Part shown: positions 25,255 through 34,613 of the stretch, piece after piece | How positions within the stretch are numbered: the first letter of the stretch is position 1 | How the letters are laid out: each line of letters begins with the position of its first letter | Source: Deltaproteobacteria bacterium | Lineage (GTDB): Bacteria; Myxococcota_A; Polyangia; GCA-2747355; JADLHG01 | DNA length: 64,000 bases | NCBI GenBank assembly: GCA_020848905.1 | Contig: JADLHG010000006.1 | Location: 62,001-126,000 of the forward strand | Direction: 5' to 3' | The notes under the pieces: generated by a model | Databases searched by the model: none | Told to the model about the DNA's origin: nothing | Seen by the model: the letters and a program-made list of their open reading frames with translations, nothing else | Translations under genes and position numbers: made by a program

Positions 25255-26571
25255 TCACAGCTCGGTCAGCGCCTCGTCGAGGAGTCCGACGAGCTCGTCG
25301 AGCTGGGCCTTCGAGATGACGAGCGGCGGGGCCACGAGCAGGAGGTCCCCCCGCTGGCCGTCCACGTTGCCCACGTTGGGCCAGACGATGAGGCCGCGTT
25401 CGAGGGCCCGCGCCGTCAGCCGCTCCGCCACCCGCTCGGAGCGCGCGAAGGGCTCCTTCGTCGTGCGATCGGCGACGAGCTCGATCCCCGCGAGGAGCCC
25501 CTTGCCGCGGATGCTGCCCACGATCGCGTGGCGGTCGAGCCGCCTCAGGGCGTCGAAGAAGGGGGCCTCGAGCGTCGCCGCCCGCTCGACCAGCCGGTGC
25601 TGCTTGAGGTAGCGCAGGGTGGCGAGTCCCGCGGCGCAGGCCGCCGGCGCGTGCGAGAAGGTCTGCGCGTGGTTGAAGTAGCCCTGGTTCGCCGCGAGGA
25701 GCTCGACGAGCTCGGGGCGCGCGACCACCGCCGAGAGCGGGGCCGTGCCGCCGGTGAGGCCCTTGCCGAGCGTCACGATGTCGGCGGCCACCTCCCAGTG
25801 CTCGAGGCTCAGCCACCGCCCCGTGCGCCCCATCCCGGCCAGGATCTCGTCGGCGATGAAGAGCACGTCGTAGCGGTCGCAGATCTCGCGGATCCGCCGG
25901 TAGTAGCCCTCGCCCGGGACGAGCGCGCCCCCCGAGGAGCCCACGATCGGCTCGGCCAGAAAGGCCGCCACGCTCTCGGGTCCCTCGGTCAGGATCGCCG
26001 CCTCGAGCGCGTCCCCCGTGCAGGCCGGACACCCCGGATGCCGGTAGTCGTCGGGGCACGCGATGCGCGGAAAGGTGCCGAGGTAGGGCTGGTAGCTCTT
26101 GCGGTAATGCTCCCGCGCCGAGAGCGAGAGGGCGAGCATGGTGTTGCCGTGGTAGGCCGGGGTGCGGGTGATGACCTTCCACTTGCCCGGCCTCCCGCGC
26201 TCGAGGCAGACCTGCCGCGCGAGCTTCACCGCGGCCTCGATCGCCTCGGAGCCGCTCGAGAGGAAGTAGCTGTAGCGGAGCGGCGGCGGCAGCACCTCGA
26301 GGAGCTCGCGCGCGAGCGCCTCCACCGGCGCATTCGTGAACTGCGTGCCGTTCACGTAGGCCACTTGGCGCAGCTGCGCCGCGACGGCGTCGGCGATCTC
26401 GGGCACGCCGTGACCGACGTTCACCACCATCGCTCCGCTCGAGCCGTCGAGGTAGCGCTTCCCCTGTTCGTCGAAGAGGTAGATCCCTTCGCCCCGCACG
26501 ATGAGCGGGAAGGTGCGCTGCAGGTTCCGATAGAAGACCGGACTGTCGGGGAAGCGGTGGTTCGAGCTCAT
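25255..26571 (-). CDS. class III aminotransferase, second in the operon
   Basis: 438 residues from the ATG at 26571. Conserved features: SGSEAIEAAVKLARQV, AYHGNTMLALSLS, AEPIVGSSGGALVPG, the cofactor Asp in LFIADEILAGMGRTG and the PLP Lys in IVTLGKGLTGGTAPLSA. It is only distantly similar to the aminotransferase at 22289-23641, so the two probably act on different amines. It is the first gene of the minus-strand operon. The start faces the divergent permease gene, from which it is separated by about 115 bases. Confidence 0.85.
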   Translation of the reverse strand: MSSNHRFPDSPVFYRNLQRTFPLIVRGEGIYLFDEQGKRYLDGSSGAMVVNVGHGVPEIADAVAAQLRQVAYVNGTQFTNAPVEALARELLEVLPPPLRYSYFLSSGSEAIEAAVKLARQVCLERGRPGKWKVITRTPAYHGNTMLALSLSAREHYRKSYQPYLGTFPRIACPDDYRHPGCPACTGDALEAAILTEGPESVAAFLAEPIVGSSGGALVPGEGYYRRIREICDRYDVLFIADEILAGMGRTGRWLSLEHWEVAADIVTLGKGLTGGTAPLSAVVARPELVELLAANQGYFNHAQTFSHAPAACAAGLATLRYLKQHRLVERAATLEAPFFDALRRLDRHAIVGSIRGKGLLAGIELVADRTTKEPFARSERVAERLTARALERGLIVWPNVGNVDGQRGDLLLVAPPLVISKAQLDELVGLLDEALTEL

Positions 26572-26686
26572 GCTGGATGGATCCGATCGCCTGAGGCCCG
26601 CCGGTATCGTTTTGGCGCGCCCAATGGTACATCTGCGCGGTTCGGCATTCAAACGTCGGCTCTCTCTTCCCTGGCCGAGGCGGGCG

Positions 26687-28048
26687 ATGGACAACGCGCA
26701 CGAGCACGGAGCCTTTTCCGAGGACTCGGAGCTCGCACGGCAGCTCGGGCTCTTCGACTCGGTGATGGTGGTCGTCGGGCTGGTGATCGGGTCGGGGATC
26801 TTCCTCACCACCGGAAGCATCGCCAAGGCCCTGCCGCACCCGAGCTGGGTGCTCGCCGTCTGGGGCGCCGGCGGCCTGATCTGCCTCGCCGGAGCGCTGA
26901 CGCTGGCCGAGCTCGGCGCGATGATGCCCAAGGCCGGGGGGCAGTACGTCTTTCTGCGCGAGGCGTTCGGCGACCTGCCCGCCTTCCTCTTCGGGTGGGC
27001 CTACCTGTCGGTCGTGCACTCGGGGTCCATCGCCGCCGTCTCCGCCGGCTTCGCCGAGTACCTGAGCTTCTTCTTCCCCAAGGTGCCCCGCGGCGTCGCC
27101 TCGGTGGCCGCGGTGCTCCTCCTCACCTGGCTCAACGTCTACGGGGTCAAGGACAGCAGCCGGCTACAGAACGTCTTCACGCTGGCCAAGGTGGGGGCGA
27201 TCCTGGCCATCGGCCTCGTCGGGAGCGTGCTCGTGCACAGCGGCGGCACGGAGGCCGTGCGGGCTCCCTTCGCCGGCACGCCCCCCTGGCCCGGCGCGGC
27301 GGCCTTCGGCGTGGGACTCATCGCGGTGCTCTGGACCTTCGACGGCTGGAACTGCATCACCTTCAGCGCCGGCGAGGTGAAGAACCCGCGCCGGAACCTC
27401 CCGCTCGCGCTGCTCCTCGGCACGCTGCTCGTGACGGCGCTCTACGTGGCGATCAACTACGTCTACCTGGCGGTGATCCCGATCGACCGGCTCAAGGAGA
27501 CGGTGCGCGTGGCCGAGGTGGCGACGACCTCGCTCTTCGGGGCCAAGGGGACCGTCCTGCTCGTGGCCGTGGTGCTCGCCTCCACCTTCAGCAGCATGAA
27601 CGCGATGATCCTCACCGGGCCGCGCATCTACTTCGCCATGGCGCGGGACGGGCTCTTTCTGCCGGCGCTCGGCAAGGTGGACGCGAAGCACGGGACGCCG
27701 GCCGCGGCGGTGATGGCGCAGGGAATCTGGGCCGCCGCGCTCGTCATCTTCGGCACCTACGACCAGCTCTTCACCATGGCCATGTGCGCGGCGATGGCCT
27801 TCTACGCCGCGACGGGGGCGGCGGTCTTCGTGCTGCGCCGCAAGGTCCCCGAGGCGCCGCGTCCGTACCGCACCTGGGGCTACCCGGTCACGCCGCTCGT
27901 CTACATCGCGGGGACGGCCTTCGTGATGCTGAACGGCTTCGTCGAGCGGCCGTGGGCCAGTCTGGCGGGCTTCGGGCTGGTGGCGACGGGGGTCCCCGTC
28001 TACCTCTACTGGCGCAGGCGACGGCGCGCCGACGCCGCGGGGCGATAG
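26687..28048 (+). CDS. APC-family amino-acid permease
   Basis: 453 residues from the ATG at 26687, preceded by GAGG six bases away. About 12 hydrophobic segments, with the family N-terminal motif VVVGLVIGSGIFLTTGSI in the first helix and GGQYVFLREAFGDLPAFLFGW in the third region. The charged loop AMARDGLFLPALGKV and PRPYRTWGYPVTPLVY near the end are typical of LAT/SteT-like exchangers. It likely imports the amino acid degraded by the divergent operon; this is inferred from position. Its last 43 bases overlap the convergent M28 gene. Confidence 0.85.
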   Translation: MDNAHEHGAFSEDSELARQLGLFDSVMVVVGLVIGSGIFLTTGSIAKALPHPSWVLAVWGAGGLICLAGALTLAELGAMMPKAGGQYVFLREAFGDLPAFLFGWAYLSVVHSGSIAAVSAGFAEYLSFFFPKVPRGVASVAAVLLLTWLNVYGVKDSSRLQNVFTLAKVGAILAIGLVGSVLVHSGGTEAVRAPFAGTPPWPGAAAFGVGLIAVLWTFDGWNCITFSAGEVKNPRRNLPLALLLGTLLVTALYVAINYVYLAVIPIDRLKETVRVAEVATTSLFGAKGTVLLVAVVLASTFSSMNAMILTGPRIYFAMARDGLFLPALGKVDAKHGTPAAAVMAQGIWAAALVIFGTYDQLFTMAMCAAMAFYAATGAAVFVLRRKVPEAPRPYRTWGYPVTPLVYIAGTAFVMLNGFVERPWASLAGFGLVATGVPVYLYWRRRRRADAAGR

Positions 28049-29190
28049 GGACCCGCGAGGTCGAGCGCCGCCGACAGCGCGGCCCGCGTGACGTTCGCCG
28101 CGTAGTCGAAGGACATCAGCTCGGGGATGTCGAACTCGTCGTGGTAGCCCACGCGGAAGCGGTCGTGGCGGTAGTTCACGTGCTCGTTGAGGAGCACCAC
28201 CGGGATACCGGCCTTCGAGAAGATGATGCCGTCGGTCTGGTCGAGGTACGAGGTCTGGGCGCCGTAGGTGCGCACCACCGGCCGGAGGTCGAGGCCGAGC
28301 TCGCCCACCTTGCGCTCGATGCGGCCGGCCAGCTCGCGCGAGGCGGCGCTCCGCCCGGGGCAGAGCTGAAGCTTCTTTCGCCCCTCGCGATCCACGCCGA
28401 TCATGTCCATCACGAAGACGCCGGCGATCTTCTCGCGGCGGGCCACCGCGCGCTTCACGTAGGCGCGCGCGCCGAGGCAGTCGGCCGGCATCTCCTCGCC
28501 CACCAGGTGCACGAGCTTGACCGTCTTCTTCAGGCGCACGCCGTTCGTGCGGCAGGCCGAGAGGAGCTCTCCCATCTCGAGCAGCGCGGCGGTGGCGCTC
28601 GCGTTGTCGTCGGCGCCGGGGACCGCCTGACCGAGCTCGAGCTTCCCCAGGTGCCGCGCGATCTGCCGGCGCGTGAGCCCGTAGTCGCGCGTGAGCTGCG
28701 GCAGCGTGTACTTGCGGATCTGTTCCTTGTCGGCGGTGTCGTAGTGGTCGCAGAGGAGGACAGCCTCCTTCGAGTCTCCGGGGAAGGTGACGATCACGTT
28801 CTCCAGGACCTGGCCCTCGTAGCGGATCCGCTGCCGCTCCACCGAGAGGCCCCGCGCGCGGTAGTGGGCCTCGAGCCAGTTCGCGGCCTCGGCGAGCTGG
28901 TGGCGCGGGCTCGCCACGTAGCGGTCGGTGAAGCGCACGCGGCGGCGCTGGCCGTTCGCGTTCGTCACGGTGGTCACGTGCCGGCCGGCGAAGAGCTCCA
29001 CGTGGCGGCGATAGCGGCCGACCTGCACGTCGAAGGGGACGGGGGCGAGGGCGGGACGCGCGCGCTCGACCTCGCGCGCCGCGGGCTGCGACGCGCGTCG
29101 GGCCTCGGCGGGGGCGAGCCCGAGGACGAGCGCGAGGGCGACGGCGAGGGGGGCGAGAGCACGGAGACGGGCGGTGGTAGGGGTCGTCAT
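28006..29190 (-). CDS. exported M28-family zinc aminopeptidase
   Basis: 394 residues. A signal peptide (ALAPLAVALALVLGLAPAEA) precedes an M28 catalytic domain. Predicted zinc ligands and catalytic residues: His149 and Asp151 (LLCDHYDTAD), Asp194 (PGADDNASATAALLEM), the Glu-Glu pair at 232-233 (VGEEMPAD), Asp262 (MDMIGVD) and His350 (GYHDEFD). The enzyme would remove N-terminal residues from peptides outside the cytoplasm. It starts 7 bases after the C39 peptidase gene and is read from the same promoter. It overlaps the permease gene tail-to-tail. Confidence 0.88.
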   Translation of the reverse strand: MTTPTTARLRALAPLAVALALVLGLAPAEARRASQPAAREVERARPALAPVPFDVQVGRYRRHVELFAGRHVTTVTNANGQRRRVRFTDRYVASPRHQLAEAANWLEAHYRARGLSVERQRIRYEGQVLENVIVTFPGDSKEAVLLCDHYDTADKEQIRKYTLPQLTRDYGLTRRQIARHLGKLELGQAVPGADDNASATAALLEMGELLSACRTNGVRLKKTVKLVHLVGEEMPADCLGARAYVKRAVARREKIAGVFVMDMIGVDREGRKKLQLCPGRSAASRELAGRIERKVGELGLDLRPVVRTYGAQTSYLDQTDGIIFSKAGIPVVLLNEHVNYRHDRFRVGYHDEFDIPELMSFDYAANVTRAALSAALDLAGPYRPAASARRRLRQ

Positions 29191-29197
29191 GGGCTTC

Positions 29198-29932
29198 CTA
29201 GAGCATCCGTACGAGGTTCTTCAGGGGCGCCTCGACGGGGCGCTTGCCCTGAATCACGGTCCCGAGGGGCAGACCCGCGGGGCGGTCTCCCTTGATCAGC
29301 ACGCCGGGCTGGAAGAAGTGCTTCAGCCGCTTGCCGTCCTCGTCCCACTCGTGCCAGCGCTCCTTGAACTCCTTGATCGGGATGTACGCGTAGGCGGCGG
29401 TCCCCACCGGGCGCGTGCTGTCCCCCGACGACGGGTCCATGAAGTAGACGTAGTGCCGGTCCACGCCCACGACCGCGGTCCAGTGCCCGTCGTCCCAGCG
29501 CTCGGCCCAGGGGATCTTCGGCCCGCTCCGGTCGATCCAGGCCTGGAGCTCGACCAGCACGGAGTAGCCCTCCTTGAGGGCCTTGCGGAGCGCGGGGACG
29601 GTCATCCGCTCCTTGAGCTCCGCCTTCAGGCCCAGCCGCCGCACCCCGCGCAGGAGGTCCCGCGGGGAGGTGCCGTAGCTCGACCGGGTGTTGAGGATCG
29701 GGTAGAGGCTGCGCTGCGAGCCCTGATACGCGCCCCAGTAATAGAGGACGGCACGGGCGGCGGCGGCCCCGCAATCGAAGCCGTAGGGCTGGATGACGAG
29801 GGGCACGGCCTGGGCGCTCGGCGGCAGCTTCGGGGGGGGAGCCTTCGGTTTCGGCGCCCGTTCGGCGGACGCGAGGCACACGAGGAGCGAGGGCAGGACG
29901 CAGCCTGCCAGCGCGCGACGCCAGGTCAGCAT
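29198..29932 (-). CDS. exported C39-like papain-fold peptidase
   Basis: 244 residues from the ATG at 29932 behind GAGGTG. A signal peptide (GCVLPSLLVCLASA) is followed by a Pro/Lys-rich stretch. The catalytic triad is predicted as Cys54 in YGFDCGAAAARAVLYYW, His150 in DDGHWTAVVGVD and Asp166 in FMDPSSG, matching the order of peptidase C39 proteins. Stand-alone C39 proteins with a signal peptide are not the usual bacteriocin exporters, so the target is unclear. A strong sigma-54 promoter lies upstream and the M28 peptidase gene follows. Confidence 0.82.
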   Translation of the reverse strand: MLTWRRALAGCVLPSLLVCLASAERAPKPKAPPPKLPPSAQAVPLVIQPYGFDCGAAAARAVLYYWGAYQGSQRSLYPILNTRSSYGTSPRDLLRGVRRLGLKAELKERMTVPALRKALKEGYSVLVELQAWIDRSGPKIPWAERWDDGHWTAVVGVDRHYVYFMDPSSGDSTRPVGTAAYAYIPIKEFKERWHEWDEDGKRLKHFFQPGVLIKGDRPAGLPLGTVIQGKRPVEAPLKNLVRML

Positions 29933-29983
29933 GATCACCTCAGGGAGTGCTTGGGGCTCAACGCATGGAGCTGTGCGGAGTTG

Positions 29984-29999
29984 AGCAAGCCGAGTGCCA
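29984..29999 (-). promoter_or_regulatory. sigma-54-type promoter for the peptidase operon
   Basis: Minus-strand TGGCACTCGGCTTGCT matches at 11 of 12 positions with exact spacing. Predicted start near 29973, a leader of about 41 bases. An imperfect inverted repeat (CCCGAATTT at 30085-30093 and AAATCGGG at 30110-30117) lies some 100 bases upstream, a plausible enhancer. Confidence 0.65.
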
Positions 30000-30155
30000 A
30001 CCTGGGCGTCCCCGAAAACGAGAGGAGGCCTGGCTCCTATAGCCACTTGCGGCCGCGCTCGCGGATGCCGCGCTGCGGCTGGCTCCCGAATTTTGGAGCG
30101 CGTGCTCGGAAATCGGGGTCTCGGCCCGCAAGGGCAGCGTCTCGGGTAGCGGTGG

Positions 30156-30184
30156 TTCGGCTCGGGTCGGGTACGGGCTATACT
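30156..30184 (+). promoter_or_regulatory. sigma-70-like promoter
   Basis: TTCGGC and TATACT are separated by 17 bases. The -10 is 5/6 to consensus. Predicted start near 30191, 25 bases before the GTG at 30216. Confidence 0.4.
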
Positions 30185-30215
30185 GCGTGAAACCCAGGGG
30201 TCGCAGGATCGCACC

Positions 30216-31244
30216 GTGACGCACGCCAGCGCTGTGGGGGGAAGGCCTCCGGCTTCGTTGATCGAGGAGCTGTGCCCGCTCGGAGGCTCTGCCCGCGCGG
30301 TGCAGGCCGACGGGGCGGGCGTGCGAGCCGCCTGCTGGGCCGGCGAGCGGTTCCTCTGCGCGCTTCCCGACGGCGACCGTTCGACGCTCTGGCTCTGGGC
30401 CGCGCTCGACGAGCCGCCCGTGTGCTGCGGCAGGATCGACGGGACGGTGGGGGCGCTCGTGGCGGCCCCCGACGGGCAACAGGTGGTGGCGGTGGCGCGT
30501 CTTCGCGACGGGGTAGGGGCCATCGATCTACTGGACGTGGAGTCGGGGGACCTGCGGCGCTGGGTCGAAGGGCGGGAGCGGTGGCAGCTCGCCGTCGAGG
30601 AGGCAGGGCCCGTCTGGTCTCCCGACGGGCGGGCGCTGGCTCTGGGCGCGCGCCGCCGCGAGGAGCAGGGCGGGTGGACCACGCTCGTGCGGCGGGTGCC
30701 GTCGGCCGAGCGGGACGCGGAGCTTTGTCCCGACGGGGGGGCCCTTCCTTATCAATGGCGGCCGGAGGGGCTCTGGCTGCGTCAGGCCGTGGAGACGCCG
30801 ACGCCCCGTTATCGCTACTTCGGGTGGGCGCCGCGTTCCGGCGAGGTCGTGACCGTCGAGCCGGCGGGGATCCTCTCGCCCGACGGTCGTTACTGGTTGG
30901 AGCTCGAGGGCGCGCGCCTGACGGTCACCGACCACCTCGGCACTCGGACCATTCCCGCGGCGTCGACGGAGCTCGCGCGCGAGCTCGACCGACTCGGGAA
31001 CCTCCCGCCCGCGTGCCCGGGGTCGCGCGAGCCGGAGTGGCTCGGAGGACACGTGCTCGTGGTGGGGGACGGCGCGGGACTGGCGCTCGACCTCGGCCGC
31101 CTGGCCGTGCAGCCCTTCCTTCCCGAGGAGGCGGGGATCCTCGCGCGCTGGCCAAGCCCCGGCGGTCGGCACGCGGTGGTGGCGCTCGGAGGGGCCGCGC
31201 CGCGCTTGTTGTGGGGGGAGCGACAGGCGCCTGGGGTCGATTGA
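30216..31244 (+). CDS. beta-propeller-like protein of unknown function
   Basis: 342 residues from a GTG (weak AGGATC upstream). It has no signal peptide. Blades resembling PD40/WD40-like or TolB-type repeats are visible, for example LVAAPDGQQVVAVARL, GPVWSPDGRALALGAR and AGILSPDGRYWLELEG. A cytoplasmic scaffold or sensor is inferred. No catalytic motif is seen. Confidence 0.65.
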   Translation: MTHASAVGGRPPASLIEELCPLGGSARAVQADGAGVRAACWAGERFLCALPDGDRSTLWLWAALDEPPVCCGRIDGTVGALVAAPDGQQVVAVARLRDGVGAIDLLDVESGDLRRWVEGRERWQLAVEEAGPVWSPDGRALALGARRREEQGGWTTLVRRVPSAERDAELCPDGGALPYQWRPEGLWLRQAVETPTPRYRYFGWAPRSGEVVTVEPAGILSPDGRYWLELEGARLTVTDHLGTRTIPAASTELARELDRLGNLPPACPGSREPEWLGGHVLVVGDGAGLALDLGRLAVQPFLPEEAGILARWPSPGGRHAVVALGGAAPRLLWGERQAPGVD

Positions 31245-31323
31245 CCCGACCGGTCCGCGGCGTGGCTTCTGCGGCCACCGGCGCGCGGATCAAGGATCTC
31301 CGGCGCTTGGGCCAGGCCCTCGG

Positions 31324-31339
31324 TGGCACACGCCGTGCT
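31324..31339 (+). promoter_or_regulatory. sigma-54-type promoter
   Basis: TGGCACACGCCGTGCT matches at 10 of 12 positions with exact spacing. Predicted start near 31350. It overlaps the alternative GTG at 31323, supporting the TTG at 31380 as the true start. Confidence 0.5.
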
Positions 31340-31379
31340 TCGTCCAAGAGAACCATGGACCGACCCCCGGAGGCGCTGT

Positions 31380-32399
31380 TTGCCTAGATGGTTCACTTCG
31401 CTGTGTGCTCTCGCTGCCTGCATCGGAGCCCTCACCGCGGGACCTCGCGTCGACGCGATGCCGACCCAGCGCAAGGTGCAGGTGAAGAGCGGTGTGTCCC
31501 CGCAGGAGCGGCTGGTCGAGCGGATGGTCGGCTACGCGCGCTACTACCGGACGCAGAACAAGAACCCCACGCTGGGGCTCCAGGCCATCGGGAGGTTGCA
31601 GCAGAAGCACTGGAATCGCATGACCGTCGGTCAGCGGCAGAGGGCGCATCACGAGGCGGCCGAGTGTTTCGAGACGCTGCTCGACGGGACGATGGCCTCC
31701 ACGTTGAAGGCTCTTTCCGGGGGGGGGACCGGCGCGTTGCCGGGCGAGGCGAAGGGGCAGGTGGAGCAGCTCGAGGCGCTCACGAGCTCGGCCATTCGGC
31801 TGCGCGACGCGGGGGCGCTGCCCAAGCACGACTCGGCGCATATCTCGCTGACCGACGCGCTCCACGAGGCGCAGTGGCTATCGCGGGTCCTCAGGACGAG
31901 GGCGTCCGGGGGGAGGCTGGAGATCGCGGACCGGCGGCTCTTCGAGGCGGAGCAGGCGCTCGCTGCCGGAGATCACGATGGGGCGGTGGCCGCCGTGAAA
32001 CCGCTGCGCAGCCGCCTCACGGCGCCCCCCCTGACCCAGCAGCAGGGGATCGTGCTGGTCCAGCTCGAGGCCCGAGCCTACACGGGTCTGCTCGAGGCGT
32101 ATAACCGGCGAGCGCACGAGCTGCTCCGCGGGCAGACCCCGATGTCTCGCGAGAGCTGGATCGTCGTGCACCAGCTCTCGATGCTCGCCTCGACCGCGGC
32201 GGGAGTGGGGCGCACCATGCTGATAGGCAACCCGGAGCTCACGCGACTGGTCGATCAAGTGGACCGCGCCCGAAGCTCTGTGGCGGGATTGGGCCACGCG
32301 CTCAACGTGGCCGGGATCTTCCGCGTCGCCCCGCAGCCCAAGGCGAAACCGCAGCCGCTCATGAAACGCCTGCTGAAGCGCCTCCTCGACGCCCTGTAG
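31380..32399 (+). CDS. exported helical protein of unknown function
   Basis: About 339 residues from the TTG at 31380, which has GGAGG at 31369-31373. This gives a signal peptide (LPRWFTSLCALAACIGALTA). The mature part is strongly helical (ALTSSAIRLRDAG, LIGNPELTRLVDQVDRARSS) with basic residues at the end, perhaps a coiled-coil or tetratricopeptide-like array; no repeat consensus was identified. Its stop codon lies in the first unit of a 14-base tandem repeat. Confidence 0.7.
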   Translation: MPRWFTSLCALAACIGALTAGPRVDAMPTQRKVQVKSGVSPQERLVERMVGYARYYRTQNKNPTLGLQAIGRLQQKHWNRMTVGQRQRAHHEAAECFETLLDGTMASTLKALSGGGTGALPGEAKGQVEQLEALTSSAIRLRDAGALPKHDSAHISLTDALHEAQWLSRVLRTRASGGRLEIADRRLFEAEQALAAGDHDGAVAAVKPLRSRLTAPPLTQQQGIVLVQLEARAYTGLLEAYNRRAHELLRGQTPMSRESWIVVHQLSMLASTAAGVGRTMLIGNPELTRLVDQVDRARSSVAGLGHALNVAGIFRVAPQPKAKPQPLMKRLLKRLLDAL

Positions 32400-32430
32400 T
32401 CCACGCCCTGTAGCCGACGCCCTGTAGTCG
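32389..32430 (+). repeat. three-copy 14-base tandem repeat spanning the stop codon
   Basis: ACGCCCTGTAG recurs at 32389, 32403 and 32417, exact 14-base spacing; the spacers differ at one or two bases. The first copy contains the TAG of the preceding gene. Because 14 is not a multiple of 3, the later copies read in other frames and are probably a recent slippage product. Confidence 0.85.
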
Positions 32431-32488
32431 CCTCCGTCTTTCGCCACTCCTCGTCGTCATCCGGTGACGCTCCTCGCGGGTCCTATGA

Positions 32489-32518
32489 TTGACCCATTCG
32501 CGGGGGGCGGCCCATACT
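32489..32518 (+). promoter_or_regulatory. sigma-70-type promoter for the macAB-tolC operon
   Basis: TTGACC (5/6) and CATACT (4/6) are 18 bases apart. The start would be near 32525, and the ATG at 32544 has GAGGAGAAC in front. Confidence 0.5.
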
Positions 32519-32543
32519 CGCCGGCGCGAGACCGAGGAGAACG

Positions 32544-33875
32544 ATGAAAGCGCGCGCCGTCTGGATCACCCTCGTGGCGGGGCTCGCCCTGGCGGCCGGG
32601 GGGTGGTTCCTCTACGGCCGGACCAAGCGGCCGGCCGGGCCGAAGCTGGAGACGGCGCGGGTGGATCGCGGGTCGGTGGTGGCCCGGGTGGTGGCGGCCG
32701 GTGCGCTGCAGCCCCGGGTCACGGTGCAGGTGGGGAGCCAGGTCTCGGGGCGCATCCGGAACCTGAATGTCGACTTCAACGACCGCGTCAAGAAGGGGCA
32801 GGTCATCGCGCGCATCGATCCCCAGCTCTTCGAGGCCGCGGTGGAGCAGGCCCGGGCCAATCACGCGGCGGCCGAGGCCTCGCTGGCCCGCTCGCGCGTG
32901 CAGGCGGCCGAGGCGCAGCGCCAGCTCCGTCGCACGCGGGCGCTGGCGGAGCGTCGGCTCGTCGCACCGGCGGACCTGGACACGGCGCGGGCCACCGCGG
33001 AGGCGGCCGAGGCGCAGGAGAAGGCCTCGGCGGCCTCGCTGGCCCAGGCCCGAGCGGCCCACAACCAGTCCCGCGTGAACCTGGCCTACACCACGATCGT
33101 CTCTCCCATCGACGGGATCGTCATCTCGCGCAACGTGGACGTGGGCCAGACCGTGGCGGCGTCGCTCCAGGCGCCGACGCTCTTCACCATCGCCGAGGAC
33201 CTGCGCAAGATGGAGGTGCACACCAACGTGGCCGAGGCCGACATCGGGCGCATCGTGTCGGGGATGCCCGTGACCTTCACCGTGGACGCGTATCCGCAGC
33301 AGCCGTTCAAGGGGGCGGTGCGGCAGGTGCGCAACGCCCCCCAGACGGTGCAGAACGTCGTGACCTACGACGTGGTGGTGGAGGTCGAGAACGCCGAGCT
33401 CAAGCTCAAGCCGGGCATGACCGCGAACGTGACCTTCGTCTACGCCGAGGCCGAGGACACCCTCCGGGTGCCGAACGCCGCGCTGCGTTTTCGCGCGCCG
33501 GCGGAGTGGCGCGCGCGGAGCGGAGACCGGGCAGGGTCCGCAGGTGACGCGCGTGGCGAGGCGCGTAAGAAGGTTGGCGGCCGGGACGCCGGGCGCGGGA
33601 AGGGGCGCGGCACCGACGACGCGGCGACCGACGCCGAGGGAGCCGTGGCGACGAAGGTGCGCGGAGATCGTCGCGTGCTCTGGGTCCTGCGCGACGGGGT
33701 GCCGACGCCGTGCGTGGTGCGCGTCGGCATCTCCGACGGCAGCCGGACCGCGATCCGCGAGGGGGAGCTGCGCGAAGGGGACGAGGTGGTGACCGACGCG
33801 GGCGGCGAACGCGGCGCGGCGGCGCCACCGGGCGGCGGCCCCGGCGGCGGCCGCGGCTTCATGCGGCGGCTGTGA
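32544..33875 (+). CDS. macA: MacA-like periplasmic adaptor of an ABC efflux system
   Basis: 443 residues. An N-terminal membrane anchor (WITLVAGLALAAGGWFLYG) precedes a lipoyl-like domain (VTVQVGSQVSGRIRNLNVDF), a long coiled-coil hairpin rich in Ala, Glu and Arg (residues of about 95-185), and beta-barrel segments ending in LKPGMTANVTFVY. This is the MacA/HlyD layout. It bridges the inner-membrane ABC permease and TolC. A Lys/Arg/Gly/Asp-rich insertion near residues 325-370 and a Gly/Pro-rich tail are unusual and may be flexible. First gene of a four-gene operon. Confidence 0.85.
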   Translation: MKARAVWITLVAGLALAAGGWFLYGRTKRPAGPKLETARVDRGSVVARVVAAGALQPRVTVQVGSQVSGRIRNLNVDFNDRVKKGQVIARIDPQLFEAAVEQARANHAAAEASLARSRVQAAEAQRQLRRTRALAERRLVAPADLDTARATAEAAEAQEKASAASLAQARAAHNQSRVNLAYTTIVSPIDGIVISRNVDVGQTVAASLQAPTLFTIAEDLRKMEVHTNVAEADIGRIVSGMPVTFTVDAYPQQPFKGAVRQVRNAPQTVQNVVTYDVVVEVENAELKLKPGMTANVTFVYAEAEDTLRVPNAALRFRAPAEWRARSGDRAGSAGDARGEARKKVGGRDAGRGKGRGTDDAATDAEGAVATKVRGDRRVLWVLRDGVPTPCVVRVGISDGSRTAIREGELREGDEVVTDAGGERGAAAPPGGGPGGGRGFMRRL

Positions 33876-33884
33876 GCGGCGTCC

Positions 33885-34609
<725 letters not shown>

Positions 34610-34613
<4 letters not shown>

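Noticed and set aside
25528-29295. 1255-codon open frame on the plus strand
   Set aside because: It runs through the aminotransferase, permease and M28 genes in a different frame, and its translation is low-complexity Arg/Ala/Gly-rich sequence.
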